64,000 nucleotides of DNA from Sphingomonas corticis (GCF_012035195.1 NZ_JAAVJH010000015.1:1-64000); one strand, 5' to 3'. Counted from the stretch's first letter, positions 8,824 through 18,393 are shown. A program made the numbers and translations. The notes: generated from the sequence alone by a model not told the origin.

Positions 8824-9692
8824 CAGAACGGCGTCGCGGCGCGCTCCGCCTCCGGCCCCTCGCCCGCCCCCGCTTCTGCCACCGCCTCCGCCGCGGCGAC
8901 GTAATATTGCGCGTAGAACGCCGCCTGCACCGTGCTGGCCAGCGCCGTCAGGATCGCGCCGAAGGTCGACACGACGAACGCCACCGCCGGCAGCGCCTCG
9001 CCGCCCAGCAGCAGCCGCGCCACCACGCCGACCACGCTGGTGGTGGCGATGCCGAGCACGAGGAGGACGACGCCGTAGAGGATGATGACGCCGACCAGCC
9101 GCCACGCCGCCCCCCGCGTCAGCGCGAAGCTGCGCGCGAAGGCGCCCAGCCCGCGCCGCTCGTTCACGATCACGGCGAACAGCGGCACCAGCTTCGCGCT
9201 GACATACAGGCCGACGACGAACAGCAGCAGCGCGGCGAGGCCCGCCAGCGCGATCGGCCCGCCCCGCGCGTTGGTCAGGTCGACCCGGCTGGTGGCCGCG
9301 GTGTAGGTCGCGCCGGAGGAGAAGAGCAGGTAGGTGATCGGCAGGATCGCCAGCACGGCGGCGACGATCAGCAGCAGCACGCAGCCCAGCGCCGGCCCCA
9401 GCCGCCGCACGGCGATCACGATGCCCCGCGCGCGATCGACCCGCGGGTCGCTGGCCACCGCCGTGATCGCCAGCAGGCCGACCAGCAGCAGCAGCGAGGA
9501 GGCGAGGTTCGCCGCCCCCGCGACGCTCCGCGTGGCGGCGCCGCTGCCGCCGAACGCGGCCAGCGCGTTGGTGGCGAGGCTGGGCAGCAGGATGAACAGC
9601 GCGGCGATCGCGGCCAGGATGCCGGCCCTTCCCTGCAGCACCTCCAGCGTGCGTTCCCACACGGTGCTGATCCTCACTCGCCTGCCGCCCAT
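8823..9692 (-). CDS. integral membrane protein, unknown function (coupled pair)
   Basis: The 289-residue protein shows around six membrane segments with small-residue-rich helices and a loop [18 protein letters not shown] that resembles the amphipathic loop of the glycerophosphoryl-diester-phosphodiesterase-type membrane domain or DUF7544-like proteins. That similarity is by eye only. The ATG at 9692 fits the hydrophobic layout; an upstream ATG at 9797 adds an implausible Arg-rich stretch. It is the first gene of a two-gene unit with 8083-8823. Confidence 0.75.
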   Translation of the reverse strand: MGGRRVRISTVWERTLEVLQGRAGILAAIAALFILLPSLATNALAAFGGSGAATRSVAGAANLASSLLLLVGLLAITAVASDPRVDRARGIVIAVRRLGPALGCVLLLIVAAVLAILPITYLLFSSGATYTAATSRVDLTNARGGPIALAGLAALLLFVVGLYVSAKLVPLFAVIVNERRGLGAFARSFALTRGAAWRLVGVIILYGVVLLVLGIATTSVVGVVARLLLGGEALPAVAFVVSTFGAILTALASTVQAAFYAQYYVAAAEAVAEAGAGEGPEAERAATPF

Positions 9693-9798
9693 GCCGATCA
9701 CCCCTTCACGCCCACCCGCGCGGTCGCGCCTTCCCTCGGGACTAGCCGCCCGGCGGGCGCTTGCCAATCGCCGCCGCCATGCGCATCTGCCCGCCACC

Positions 9799-10464
9799 GT
9801 GAGCGAAATCGACGATATCGAGTGGCGCCGGACGCCGGGGACGACGGACTATGCCGCGGCGCTGGCGCAGATGGAGGCGCGCGCCGCCGCCGTGGCCGCG
9901 GGCGAGGCGCGCGAGCTGGTCTGGTTGCTGGAGCATCCGCCGGTCTACACCGCGGGCACCAGCGCTGACCCGGCCGAGCTGGTCGATCCGCGCTTCCCCG
10001 TCGTGCCGGCGGGGCGCGGCGGGCGCTACACCTATCACGGGCCGGGACAGCGCGTCGGCTATCTGGTGCTCGACCTCAACCGTCGCGGCCGCGACGTGCG
10101 CTGCTTCGTCCACGCGGTGGAGGGATGGGTGATCGCGGCGCTGGCACACATCGGCATCCCCGCCTTCCGGGCGCCCGGCCGGATCGGCATCTGGACGCGC
10201 GATGCCGCCGGGCGGGAGGCGAAGATCGGCGCCATCGGCGTGCGCGTCCGCCGCTGGGTGACGCTGCACGGCTTCTCCGTCAACCTGTCGCCCGACCTGT
10301 CGCACTTCGGCGGGATCGTGCCGTGCGGGCTCGCCGAGTTTCCCGTCACCAGCGCGCAAGCCCTTGGCCGCGCGTGCGATCTTGCAACCTTCGACGCCGC
10401 GCTGGCGTTGACCGCCGACGCCTTCCTGACAAGCCTAACTTGTGGCGGTGAAATCGAGGCTTGA
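9799..10464 (+). CDS. lipB: octanoyl-[ACP]:protein N-octanoyltransferase (LipB)
   Basis: The 221-residue enzyme moves octanoyl from acyl carrier protein to lipoyl domains, the first step of lipoate assembly. Family landmarks are [11 protein letters not shown], the lysine loop [18 protein letters not shown] and the Cys of GGIVPCGL. The start is a GTG at 9799; no in-frame ATG gives a better N-terminus. It is divergent from the membrane-protein pair. Confidence 0.93.
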   Translation: MSEIDDIEWRRTPGTTDYAAALAQMEARAAAVAAGEARELVWLLEHPPVYTAGTSADPAELVDPRFPVVPAGRGGRYTYHGPGQRVGYLVLDLNRRGRDVRCFVHAVEGWVIAALAHIGIPAFRAPGRIGIWTRDAAGREAKIGAIGVRVRRWVTLHGFSVNLSPDLSHFGGIVPCGLAEFPVTSAQALGRACDLATFDAALALTADAFLTSLTCGGEIEA

Positions 10465-10553
10465 GGGGGCTGCGTCTTGTGATTAATGTCCAGTCCGGTT
10501 TGGGTGAAACGGTAAAGCCGGTCGCCAAAATCCACAGTCTAGGGAGCAAATTC

Positions 10554-10814
10554 ATGCGTGCAGTCATCACCAAGGTTCTGGCCGGTTCGGCGCTCGCTGC
10601 GGCGGCGCTCGCGGTCTCGGCCTGCGGCTCGAAGACCGAGACCACCGAGAACACCATGATCACCGACATGAATGCCACCGAGGGCATGGACACGATGACC
10701 GACAACATGACGGCCGTCGACAGCTCCATGAACGGCGGCATGATGGCGAACGACACCGGCGCGATGACCGGCAACGACATGATGATGTCGAACACCATGG
10801 GCAACGCGATGTAA
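10554..10814 (+). CDS. small Met/Asn-rich lipoprotein
   Basis: The 86-residue protein has a lipoprotein signal ending AVSACGS (Cys24). The mature part is dominated by Met, Asn, Thr and Asp in short repeats (TENTM, MTDNMTA, MNGGMM, GNDMMM). Met-rich stretches may bind copper or buffer oxidation, but nothing proves it. AGGGAG lies before the ATG at 10554, and a strong terminator follows 30 bases after the stop, so it is probably a single-gene transcript. Confidence 0.75.
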   Translation: MRAVITKVLAGSALAAAALAVSACGSKTETTENTMITDMNATEGMDTMTDNMTAVDSSMNGGMMANDTGAMTGNDMMMSNTMGNAM

Positions 10815-10843
10815 TTTCGCCGACCGGCGTTTTTACCGATCCC

Positions 10844-10878
10844 AAGGGGCCGTCCGGGCGACCGGGCGGCCCCTTTTC
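10844..10878 (+). terminator. intrinsic terminator after the Met-rich lipoprotein
   Basis: A GC-rich hairpin pairs AAGGGGCCG with CGGCCCCTT around a short loop that extends the stem (one mismatch), followed by TTTTC. It sits 30 bases after the stop at 10814 and before the nat gene, so it separates the two transcripts. Confidence 0.85.
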
Positions 10879-10929
10879 GTTGCGGCGGGGGCGGTTTGCC
10901 CCGCGCGCCCGGCGCGTTACAGCGACGCG

Positions 10930-11787
10930 ATGTTCGACCTCGACGCCTATCTCGCCCGCATCGACCTGCCCGCGCGGCCCACGCTGGATGCGGCCGGACT
11001 GTCCCGGCTGCAGCGCGCACACCGCCTGGCCATTCCGTTCGAGAACCTCGACGTGATCCTGGGCCGCGGCATCGCGATCGACGGCGCGTCGGTATTCGCC
11101 AAGCTGGTGACGGCGCGGCGCGGCGGCTATTGCTTCGAGCACAACCGCCTGTTCGGCGACGCCCTGGGCGCCATCGGGTTCGACCACCGTCCACTGCTCG
11201 CCCGCGTGTGGCTGGGCATCGATCTCGGCCATGGGACGGTCCCGCCGCTGACGCACACGTTCAGCCTGGTGGAGTCCGACGAGGGGCCGTGGATCGCGGA
11301 TCCCGGTTTCGGCGGCACCTACGCGCCCGCCATGCCGCTGGCCGACGGGGCGGAGGCGACCGCCCCCGATGGCGCCCGCTTCCGCCTGTCGCGGCACGAT
11401 CGCCACGGCTGGCTGCTGGAGCGCAGCGGGACGGTGGCGGGTACCGACGGGCGCGGCGGCGGAGAAGCAAACGCCACCGGAGGCTGGCAGCCGCAGTACA
11501 GCTTCACCACCGCCACGGTGTTCGACGCCGACCTCGCGCTCGGCAATTGGTGGTCCTCCACCGCGCCGGGCACGCGCTTCACCACGCTGCGCCTCGCCAG
11601 CATCGTGCTGCCGCACGGCTTCGCCACGCTGACCGACGACCGCTATCGCCGCATCGCCGGCGAGGACAAGGCGGAAGGCACGATCACCGATCCGCGCGTC
11701 TACCGGATGCGGCTGGGCATGATGTTCGGCATCGCGCTCACCGCGCAGGAGGTCGCCGGGCTGCGGCTGTTCCCGGCGGCGGGCTGA
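10930..11787 (+). CDS. nat: arylamine N-acetyltransferase
   Basis: The 285-residue cysteine enzyme transfers acetyl from acetyl-CoA to arylamines or hydrazines. The catalytic triad is visible: Cys68 in RGGYCFEHN, His109 in LTHTFSL and Asp124 in WIADPGFGG. Length is normal. It follows the terminator at 10878 and is convergent with the metalloprotease gene, with one base between stop codons. Confidence 0.93.
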   Translation: MFDLDAYLARIDLPARPTLDAAGLSRLQRAHRLAIPFENLDVILGRGIAIDGASVFAKLVTARRGGYCFEHNRLFGDALGAIGFDHRPLLARVWLGIDLGHGTVPPLTHTFSLVESDEGPWIADPGFGGTYAPAMPLADGAEATAPDGARFRLSRHDRHGWLLERSGTVAGTDGRGGGEANATGGWQPQYSFTTATVFDADLALGNWWSSTAPGTRFTTLRLASIVLPHGFATLTDDRYRRIAGEDKAEGTITDPRVYRMRLGMMFGIALTAQEVAGLRLFPAAG

Positions 11788-11788
11788 G

Positions 11789-14209
11789 TCACCACCCCTC
11801 CATCCACTCGCTCTCCGCGCCGCCGATCGGCATTCCCGGCGGCACGCGCGGGGTGCGCGCGTCGATCTGCGCCAGCGCGGCGGTGAGCCGCGCCTCGTCG
11901 GACAGCAGCCGCGCGGTGCTGCGCGACCAGGCGTCACGCCCCTTCGCCAGCCGCGCGGCGCTGGACGCCACCGCCTCGTCCGCCACCGCCGCCACGCCCG
12001 GCGCGCTACGCGGGTCGCGCGCCAGCCGCGCCAGCATCAGCAGCACGCGACCAGCCACCCGCTGCGCCACCGGGTCGGTCCCCGCGCGCGCCACCGTGGC
12101 GGCGAGCAGCCGGTCGACCACCTCCGGCACGCCCGGCAGCGCGGGATCCCCGTGCTGCAACGCCAGCCGCTGCATCCGCTCGCCGTCCAGCATCGCCTCC
12201 AGCGTCACCGTCGCCGCGACGTCGGCGGCGACCAGCGGATCGAACACCGGCCCGCCCGCGGTGCGCATGATCTCGATGTCGAACTGCCGGTCGCTGCCCC
12301 CGCTGCGCCCGGCGGAGAGCAGCGGCTCCAGCCGCGCCGGCACGCGCAGCGCGTCGGGCGACAGCGTGGCCAGCAGTGCGTCCAGCGCCGCGCGCTGCGT
12401 CGCGCCGTCGACCGGGGTGGCCGCCGCCTCCTGCCCGCCGCCCGCCACCGGATAGACGAAGGATCGCCCGCCCAGCAGCTTGGCCGCCGCCTCCACCTGA
12501 TAGCGGTGGAGCAACCAGATCGGCACGAACTTGCGCCGCAGGTTCTCCACCGCCTCGCCGGGGCGCAGCGCGGACAGGCCGAACCGGTCGACCGCGGCGC
12601 GGCGCACCGCCATCATCCGCACCAGTTCCGCCGCGGGATCGGCGCCATCGTCCCACAGGCTGCCCCATGGCTGTCCCGACGACACGTTGCGCGCATCCCC
12701 GTCGCTGACGAAGCGCAGCCCCGCCGCGGCCAGCGCCGCACTCTTCGCCGCATCCGCCGCCGCCGGCGTCGTGCCGGGCGCGGGCTGGCCGTACAGCCGG
12801 TCCACCGCCGCCACGTCCCACGCGCCGATGCCGCTGCCATAGGCGTCGGACAGGTCGGGCGCCCCGTCCTTCAGCAGCACGCGCGGCGCGGGATAATCCA
12901 TCACCGACGCGCGATCCTGCGTCGATCCGGCGAAATTGTGCTCGAAGCCGAGGGCGTGCCCCACTTCGTGCGCGCCCAGCTGGCGGATGCGCGCCAGCGC
13001 CACCTGCACCGGATCGTTCGCGCCGCCCGTTCCCACCTTGTCCGCGCCGACCAGCCCTTCGAAGATCAGGATGTCCTGCCGCACCCGCAGCGAGCCGAGC
13101 AGCACCGACCCGCGCACGATCTCCCCCGTGCGCGGGTCGGTGACGGTCTGTCCGTAGGACCAGCCGCGGGTCGCGCGGTTGACCCAGTGGACGACGTTGT
13201 AGCGTGCATCCAGCGGATCGGCGTCCGCCGGCAGGATCGCGACGCGGAAGGCATCGACGAAGCCCGCCTTCTCGAACGCGGTCCGCCACCAGCCGACGCC
13301 CTCGGCCAGCGCGGTGCGGATCGGCTCGGGCGCGGCATTGTCGATGTAGAAGGTGATCGGCTTCCTGACCGGCGAGCGCGCGGCCGTTGGATCGGTCTTC
13401 TCCAGCCGGAACCGCGCGGCGAGCGCGTAGACCACGTCCGCGCCCAGCGGCGCGGCGTAATCGACCACGGGCGCACCGAAGATCCCGCCCCAGCGCGGGT
13501 CGAAGCGGATCGGCAGGTAGCCCGGCGCGGGCAGCCGCAGCAGCGAGTGGTGGATCGTCAGCGACACCGACCGCGGGTCGGGCGCGATGTTCGCGATCGC
13601 CGCCCCGGGATCGTCGCTGGTCCAGTTCTGCCGCGCCTCCAGCTCCACGTTGTCGGCGAAGACACGCGTGGCGGCGGCGTCCACCACGCTGCCGCCCGCG
13701 TCCAGCTTGTAGCCACCCTGCTTTTTCAGCGCCGTCGCGACGCCCAGCGCGTCGCGCGTCAGGAATCCCGAAAGGTCGACGGTGAACGAACCGTCCGGCC
13801 GGGTCGCGGCCACCTCGCCGACCCAGGTGGTCGTGGTGGCGAAGCTCTCGCGCGCGGCACGCTGCTCCGCGGCGCTGCCGCCGGTCGCCCGGAAGCGCGG
13901 ATTCTCGTACTCGGCGATCACCTTTTCGCCGATGCGGCGGAAGGCCAGGACGTAGCTGTCGCCCTGCTGGCCGTGGTCCAGCCCGGTCTCCGGCGCGCCG
14001 ATGCCGGTGCGCAGCGACGCGGCGTAGAGGAAGCGCGCGGCGACGCCGTCCGCCCCGGGCGGCGGCAGCGTGACGATCACCCGCCCCTTCTGCGCGTCGA
14101 TCTCCACCGGCAGCAGCGCGGGTGCGGCGGGTGCGGGCGCGCGCTGCGCCGCGACGGGCGCGGCGCCCGCCAGCAGCGCCGCGACGAGGGCGGCGAGACA
14201 TCGGTTCAT
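11789..14209 (-). CDS. secreted zinc-dependent metalloprotease (DUF5117/DUF5118 type)
   Basis: The 806-residue protein has a signal peptide (MNRCLAALVAALLAGAAPVAAQ). Around residue 420 it has the extended metzincin-type zinc site HEVGHALGFEHNF. The N-terminal beta-rich region and the tail (WGSLWDDGADPAAELVRM) match the large bacterial family annotated as zinc-dependent metalloprotease with DUF5117, DUF5118 and DUF4953. It is probably periplasmic or secreted; the substrate is unknown. The adjacent downstream cyclophilin-like gene is also exported but in the upstream position on this strand. Confidence 0.88.
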   Translation of the reverse strand: MNRCLAALVAALLAGAAPVAAQRAPAPAAPALLPVEIDAQKGRVIVTLPPPGADGVAARFLYAASLRTGIGAPETGLDHGQQGDSYVLAFRRIGEKVIAEYENPRFRATGGSAAEQRAARESFATTTTWVGEVAATRPDGSFTVDLSGFLTRDALGVATALKKQGGYKLDAGGSVVDAAATRVFADNVELEARQNWTSDDPGAAIANIAPDPRSVSLTIHHSLLRLPAPGYLPIRFDPRWGGIFGAPVVDYAAPLGADVVYALAARFRLEKTDPTAARSPVRKPITFYIDNAAPEPIRTALAEGVGWWRTAFEKAGFVDAFRVAILPADADPLDARYNVVHWVNRATRGWSYGQTVTDPRTGEIVRGSVLLGSLRVRQDILIFEGLVGADKVGTGGANDPVQVALARIRQLGAHEVGHALGFEHNFAGSTQDRASVMDYPAPRVLLKDGAPDLSDAYGSGIGAWDVAAVDRLYGQPAPGTTPAAADAAKSAALAAAGLRFVSDGDARNVSSGQPWGSLWDDGADPAAELVRMMAVRRAAVDRFGLSALRPGEAVENLRRKFVPIWLLHRYQVEAAAKLLGGRSFVYPVAGGGQEAAATPVDGATQRAALDALLATLSPDALRVPARLEPLLSAGRSGGSDRQFDIEIMRTAGGPVFDPLVAADVAATVTLEAMLDGERMQRLALQHGDPALPGVPEVVDRLLAATVARAGTDPVAQRVAGRVLLMLARLARDPRSAPGVAAVADEAVASSAARLAKGRDAWSRSTARLLSDEARLTAALAQIDARTPRVPPGMPIGGAESEWMEGW

Positions 14210-14234
14210 GCGGAAAGTCCTTCGAAGGAAGCGA

Positions 14235-15095
14235 TCAGGGCTGGCGGCGGGTCTCGAGCGGCATCTCGCACACGTCGATCGCGCCGGATCCGATCGTCGG
14301 CGCGGGCGGGTTCTCGCGCCGGCGCAGCGCGGCGAGGAAGCGGGGGTTGTCCGCGGCGCGATACTGGAACCGCGGCCGCGCGGCGGCGGGCAGATCGCTC
14401 GCCAGCACCGCGGACACGATCGGCAGCCGTTCCTCCGCCGTCGGGTAGACGCCCAGCGGTGCGTCGCTGCGCGGCAGCGCGGACAGCCACTTCATCCCCT
14501 CGATCACCCGGCCCGCGACCGCGTAATTGCGATCGAGCCGGCGCGCCGACTGGCCGATCGGCGTGAACAGTTCCGCTCCGGTCCCGCTGGTCGGATCGGC
14601 ATCGCGCGCGACGCCGACCATGCCGTAGCAATGCGTCAGCCACTGGTGCCCCGCGCCGTCCGCGCCGACGGGCCAGCCGTCCGCGGTGATGCCCGAGAAG
14701 GTGCTGTGCGTGTCCGCGCGCGCCATCCGGGCGGCGGGCACGGCGGCGGCGGGTGCCTGCGTCTCGAACTCGGGCGGCACGCTGACGGCCACGCCGACCG
14801 GAAGCGGCTTCTTCTCCGTCGCGTCGCCCCATTGCGCCACCCAATTCTCCTGCACGCGATAGACGCTCGCGCCGTCCCACCAGCGCGCGCGGGCAAGCCG
14901 GCGGATGTTCTCGACGTGCAGCGGCGCATAGGTCGCGGCCAGCCGCACGACGACGGTGCGCCCGCCTGCCAGCGTCACGATCATCACCTCGTCGTCGGGA
15001 ATCGCGCGCCAGTCGGCGGGGAGCGGATCGTGCGGAGCGGGAGGCGTGGCAGGCGCGACGGCCTGCACCGGCGCCAGGAGCGGAAGGAGCAGCAT
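14235..15095 (-). CDS. cyclophilin-type peptidyl-prolyl isomerase, exported
   Basis: The 286-residue product begins with a hydrophobic signal (MLLLPLLAPVQAVA). It shows a cyclophilin fold: AATYAPLHVENIRRLARARWWDGASVYRVQ at the start (split here: APLHVENI then YRVQENWVAQWGD) and the GMVGVARDADPTSGTGAELF core. It probably catalyses proline isomerisation in the periplasm. The last 20 residues are not conserved-looking. The ATG at 15095 gives the signal peptide. It lies 25 bases upstream of the metalloprotease, suggesting one transcript. Confidence 0.85.
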   Translation of the reverse strand: MLLLPLLAPVQAVAPATPPAPHDPLPADWRAIPDDEVMIVTLAGGRTVVVRLAATYAPLHVENIRRLARARWWDGASVYRVQENWVAQWGDATEKKPLPVGVAVSVPPEFETQAPAAAVPAARMARADTHSTFSGITADGWPVGADGAGHQWLTHCYGMVGVARDADPTSGTGAELFTPIGQSARRLDRNYAVAGRVIEGMKWLSALPRSDAPLGVYPTAEERLPIVSAVLASDLPAAARPRFQYRAADNPRFLAALRRRENPPAPTIGSGAIDVCEMPLETRRQP

Positions 15096-15185
15096 ACGCC
15101 GATCCTGCGCCAGCCCCCTCGCCGACGCAATCGCCCGCTTGCACCCACGCCCGCCACCCACTAGGGCGCTCGTTCCCGGCAATGC

Positions 15186-15276
15186 GGAGCGGTGGCCGAG
15201 TGGTCGAAGGCGCTCGCCTGGAAAGTGAGTATACGGCAAAACCGTATCGAGGGTTCGAATCCCTCCCGCTCCGCCA
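15186..15276 (+). tRNA. tRNA-Ser (anticodon GGA)
   Basis: The 91-base gene folds as a class-II tRNA: acceptor GGAGCGG pairs with CCGCTCC, the anticodon stem CTCGC/GTGAG encloses CTGGAAA (anticodon GGA), the long variable arm pairs TACGG with CCGTA, and the T arm is GAGGG-TTCGAAT-CCCTC. Discriminator G and a genomically encoded CCA follow. It reads serine codons UCC and UCU. An integrase lies directly downstream, so its 3' end is the likely attachment site of the island. Confidence 0.97.
15250..15276 (+). other. probable island attachment site (attL) in tRNA 3' end
   Basis: P4-type integrases usually recombine at the 3' part of tRNA genes, leaving the tRNA intact and a direct repeat at the far end of the element. 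The T arm to CCA of tRNA-Ser is next to such an integrase. I did not see a second copy in the window, so the right end of the island probably lies beyond base 64,000 or has decayed. Confidence 0.55.
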
Positions 15277-15283
15277 CTAGCCG

Positions 15284-15303
15284 GTGTCAGGCCGTGTCAG
15301 GCC
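15284..15303 (+). repeat. tandem repeat GTGTCAGGCC x2 between tRNA and integrase
   Basis: Two exact 10-base units (15284-15293, 15294-15303) are followed by a partial third (CTATCAG). They lie 8 bases after the tRNA and about 130 bases before the integrase start. The position suits arm-type sites for the integrase or its AlpA-like factor, but this is inference from position only. Confidence 0.6.
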
Positions 15304-15434
15304 CTATCAGAAGCCTTGTCGCCCGAGGCACTTAGCCCTAGCCTCTGTGTCATGGCGCGTCATCCGGCTTCACCCAATCGCAGCTCGAGTGGGGGCATCG
15401 CCGGGGCACGGAGCCGCGGCGGATGGGGGCATCG

Positions 15435-16751
15435 ATGCTGACCGAGGTGGAGGCCCGCAAGGCCGTCGCGGCCGACCGCGACTACAAGCTCGCTGACTCG
15501 GGCGGCCTGCACCTTTTCGTCTCGAAGACGGGCCACAAGTCCTGGCGACTGAAGTATCGCTTCGGGGGCAAGGAACGGCGTCTGGTGCTGGGGACCTATC
15601 CCGCATTGAGCCTGAAGCGCGCGCGTGAGCTCCGCGACGACGCCAAGCGTGCTCTGCGCGACGGGCGCGACCCCGGCCTCGAGTCGAAACGTGCGCGCCA
15701 CTCCAGGAAGATGGGACACGAGAACACGTTCAGGCAGTTCGCGCTCGAGTGGCATGCCGGCCAGAAAGACCGATGGAAGGACGTTCACGCCGACGACGTG
15801 CTGGTGTCCATGGAGCGCGACCTGTTTCCGGAGATCGGCCAGTTCCCCGTCGACCAGATCGACGAGGGTCTTCTGCTGGCCGCGTTGAGGAAGGTCGAGG
15901 CGCGCGGCGCGATCGAGACGGCCCACCGGCTCCGCCAGCGGGCCGAGCGAGTGTTCAGGTATGCGGGCGCGGCTGGGGTCAAGAATGGCAATCCTGCCGT
16001 CAACGTCCGCGACGCGCTGAAGCCGGTGCCCCCTGGCAAGCGAAGGCCAGCGGTCACCGACGTGGAGACGGTCCGGAGGCTCATCCGGGACGTCGACCGC
16101 GCGGCCGCCTCCCCCGTGACCAAGTTCGCCTCGCGATACCTAGGCATCACCGCGCAGCGTCCAGGCATGGTGCGCAACGCGGCCTGGACGGAGATCGAGG
16201 GGGTCGACTGGTCCCGGCCGGACGAGCCCTCGCCGGACGCCGTGTGGCGCAACCCTGCCGACAAGATGAAGCAGGAGCTCGACCTGAGGGAGGACGACGC
16301 CTTTGAGCACGTCGTGCCGTTGACCGGGCACGCCGTCGCCGTCCTGCGGGCGGTCCGTCCGTTCACGAACGGCAAGGGCCTGATCTTCCCCGGCGGCCGC
16401 GATTCCCAGAAGCCGTTGTCCGAGAACGCCATCGGCTACCTCTACAACCGGGAGGGCTGGAAGGGGCGGCACGTTCCCCACGGCTGGCGAAGCTCGTTCA
16501 GCACGATCATGAACGGGCGGATGGAGCGCCTCCACCTCGGCGCCGAGCGCCTGCTCGTCGACCGCCTCGTCATCGACCTGATGCTAGCGCACTCGCCGAC
16601 CGGTATGTCGCACAGCGAGCTGGTCTACAACAGGCAGCGCTACATGGAGCGCCGGCGCGAGCTCGCGGAGGACTGGGCGGCGCTCATCCTGGAGGGCGCC
16701 GATCCGCTTGACGCCGTGATCGCGGGCCGTCGGCGACGCGTGGAGCGCTGA
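15435..16751 (+). CDS. int: P4-type tyrosine integrase
   Basis: The 438-residue enzyme integrates or excises the island at tRNA-Ser. The N-terminal arm-binding domain (LADSGGLHLFVSKTGHKSW, RYRFGGKERRLVLGTYP-like) is the DUF4102 type. Catalytic residues appear as Arg242 (AQRPGMVR), His349 and Arg352 (PHGWR), His386 (AHSPTG) and Tyr398 (LVYNRQRY), so it looks active. The ATG at 15435 matches the family start (MLTEVEARKA) and has GGGGG upstream; ATG 15423 is the alternative. Confidence 0.93.
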   Translation: MLTEVEARKAVAADRDYKLADSGGLHLFVSKTGHKSWRLKYRFGGKERRLVLGTYPALSLKRARELRDDAKRALRDGRDPGLESKRARHSRKMGHENTFRQFALEWHAGQKDRWKDVHADDVLVSMERDLFPEIGQFPVDQIDEGLLLAALRKVEARGAIETAHRLRQRAERVFRYAGAAGVKNGNPAVNVRDALKPVPPGKRRPAVTDVETVRRLIRDVDRAAASPVTKFASRYLGITAQRPGMVRNAAWTEIEGVDWSRPDEPSPDAVWRNPADKMKQELDLREDDAFEHVVPLTGHAVAVLRAVRPFTNGKGLIFPGGRDSQKPLSENAIGYLYNREGWKGRHVPHGWRSSFSTIMNGRMERLHLGAERLLVDRLVIDLMLAHSPTGMSHSELVYNRQRYMERRRELAEDWAALILEGADPLDAVIAGRRRRVER

Positions 16752-16766
16752 ACCCGGGACCCTGTC

Positions 16767-17459
16767 TCACCTCGGGTTGGCGATCCACTCGGCGACCTCG
16801 CTTTCCCACCACGACGCGATGTTGCCGCGCTCCATCGGGATCTGCTTCGGGAAGCGGCCCTCGCCGATCCGTCTGTAGACCGTGCTGGCGGACATGCCCG
16901 TGCGACGGACGATCTCGGGCATGCGGATGTGTCGGTCCTCGGCCCGGCTTGCGCGAGCTGCGTCGCGATCTTCGGCACCCACGGCTGTGCCTGCCGCGGC
17001 GGATCTTGCCGGCCTCCGCTCCGGCACCACGTCGGCGCAGCTCAGTTCGAGCACGCGGTTGAAGTCGGCGAGCTCGAGGAAGATCCAGTGCGTGGATGGG
17101 GCGTCGCGGTCGAATGGGCGGTCCGGATCGAAGGCGCTTCTCGCGAATCTTTCCCTATAGTCGTCGAGCTCCCAGTAGGTTGCGGGCACGTCGTCTGGCG
17201 GGCCGCCGCCGAATGGTCTGGACCAGGAGTGGATCTCCTCGCGCGCCACCAGCTCGCCTAGCAGCCGCGCCGCGAACCTCACCTGCGCCTGGTCCGACGG
17301 GCTGGCCGTCCCGCCCGGATCCAACGCGGCTGCCACCTCGTCGGGGCCGAGGCCGTGGTGCACGGCGCACCAGTGGGCGAGCGCACGTGCGAGCAGCACG
17401 CGACCGACCGAGGTCGGGGCCTCCTCCATTGTGTAGGGCGAGATGGTGTCGGTCGTCAT
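16767..17459 (-). CDS. AlpA-like DNA-binding protein fused to an unknown N-terminal domain
   Basis: Of 230 residues, the last 55 form an AlpA/excisionase-type winged HTH: a MPEIVRRTGMSASTVYRRI helix pair, then GRFPKQIPM and a WWESEVAEWI tail. Such proteins activate excision or integrase promoters. The first 170 residues (Trp-rich, acidic) match nothing I recognise, and stand-alone AlpA proteins are only 60-80 residues long, so this is an unusual fusion. It is convergent with the integrase gene (15-base gap). It probably serves as the directionality factor or regulator of the island. Confidence 0.75.
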   Translation of the reverse strand: MTTDTISPYTMEEAPTSVGRVLLARALAHWCAVHHGLGPDEVAAALDPGGTASPSDQAQVRFAARLLGELVAREEIHSWSRPFGGGPPDDVPATYWELDDYRERFARSAFDPDRPFDRDAPSTHWIFLELADFNRVLELSCADVVPERRPARSAAAGTAVGAEDRDAARASRAEDRHIRMPEIVRRTGMSASTVYRRIGEGRFPKQIPMERGNIASWWESEVAEWIANPR

Positions 17460-17565
17460 GGCTGCCTCCCGCCGAAGTTATAGGATCGCCGTTGACGCCG
17501 GCCTAATGGTGGCGGATCAGCGAACACCGATCCGCGACGGCTCGCATGACGGTTGCAGCCATCCC

Positions 17566-18342
17566 TCAGAGGATGTGGTTTGCTCGTTTAAGGTTTTCGT
17601 CTACCTCGACGAGCGTGAGGTCGTAGCCCCCGCCCGAGGAGACCTGCTGGACGCGAAGGTCAGGCCGGGAGCGGCGCGCGGCTATCGCCTTGGCAATGAG
17701 CGATGCCGGTGCGCGGGCGCCCAGGATCACGCCGGAAATGAGGGAGGGGTCGACCGTGACGAAGATCGCGCCTGCCGGCTCGCCGGCCCGAACGATGCGG
17801 AGCTCCTTCTCGTATGACCATGCTGTCGGCTTGGTGAAGAGGATGGGCCCGAGCATCTCCCCTGGCGAGGCCTCGAACCAGCGCAGTTCGGGTGGCTCAG
17901 CGCGATAGGAGACATGGCCGCTTCCCACATGGTCCGCCGATGCGGCCAGCGTGTCGATCACCTCGGGCTTGTAGACTACCGCGAAGCCCCGGTGTGCGTT
18001 CGTGTAGTGCGACCACATGAGGTGACTGTCCCACCTCTCGACCAGGCACAGGACGAACAGCCTGGAGAGGACGTTTGCGCGCGGTGCATACGAGGTGTTC
18101 CAGTCAGCGGCAGGCCCAGCGAACGCGGCCCAGGCGTTCTCGAGTTCGGCGGCCGATCTCTCCGGATGGTGCTGCCGGTGCCAGGCGTCGAACCTGTCGC
18201 GGGACGGAGCAACCGACTTGAACTTGAACTCGAATGGGTCGTTGAAGTGGGCGGCCGAGGCGAACTTCAGCGACCCCGTCAACACCTTGTCCATGACGTC
18301 GAGGATGGCGGCGTCGTCGCCACCGACGAATTTGTGAAGCAT
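17566..18342 (-). CDS. DUF2971 domain protein
   Basis: The 258-residue protein has the DUF2971 pattern: an N-terminal LTGSLKFASAAHFNDPFEF box, the central LMWSHYTNAHRGFAVVYKP box, and the later AWSYEKELRIVR box. The molecular function of the family is unknown; members are frequent in mobile and defence-rich regions. It lies downstream of the HhH protein and the RloC-like ATPase on the same strand, with short gaps, so it may belong to the same unit. Confidence 0.85.
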   Translation of the reverse strand: MLHKFVGGDDAAILDVMDKVLTGSLKFASAAHFNDPFEFKFKSVAPSRDRFDAWHRQHHPERSAAELENAWAAFAGPAADWNTSYAPRANVLSRLFVLCLVERWDSHLMWSHYTNAHRGFAVVYKPEVIDTLAASADHVGSGHVSYRAEPPELRWFEASPGEMLGPILFTKPTAWSYEKELRIVRAGEPAGAIFVTVDPSLISGVILGARAPASLIAKAIAARRSRPDLRVQQVSSGGGYDLTLVEVDENLKRANHIL

Positions 18343-18393
18343 GAGGTCTGTCGTCCTCTTAGGCCCGCCGTCGGGCTGACCACAAATCGGTAA

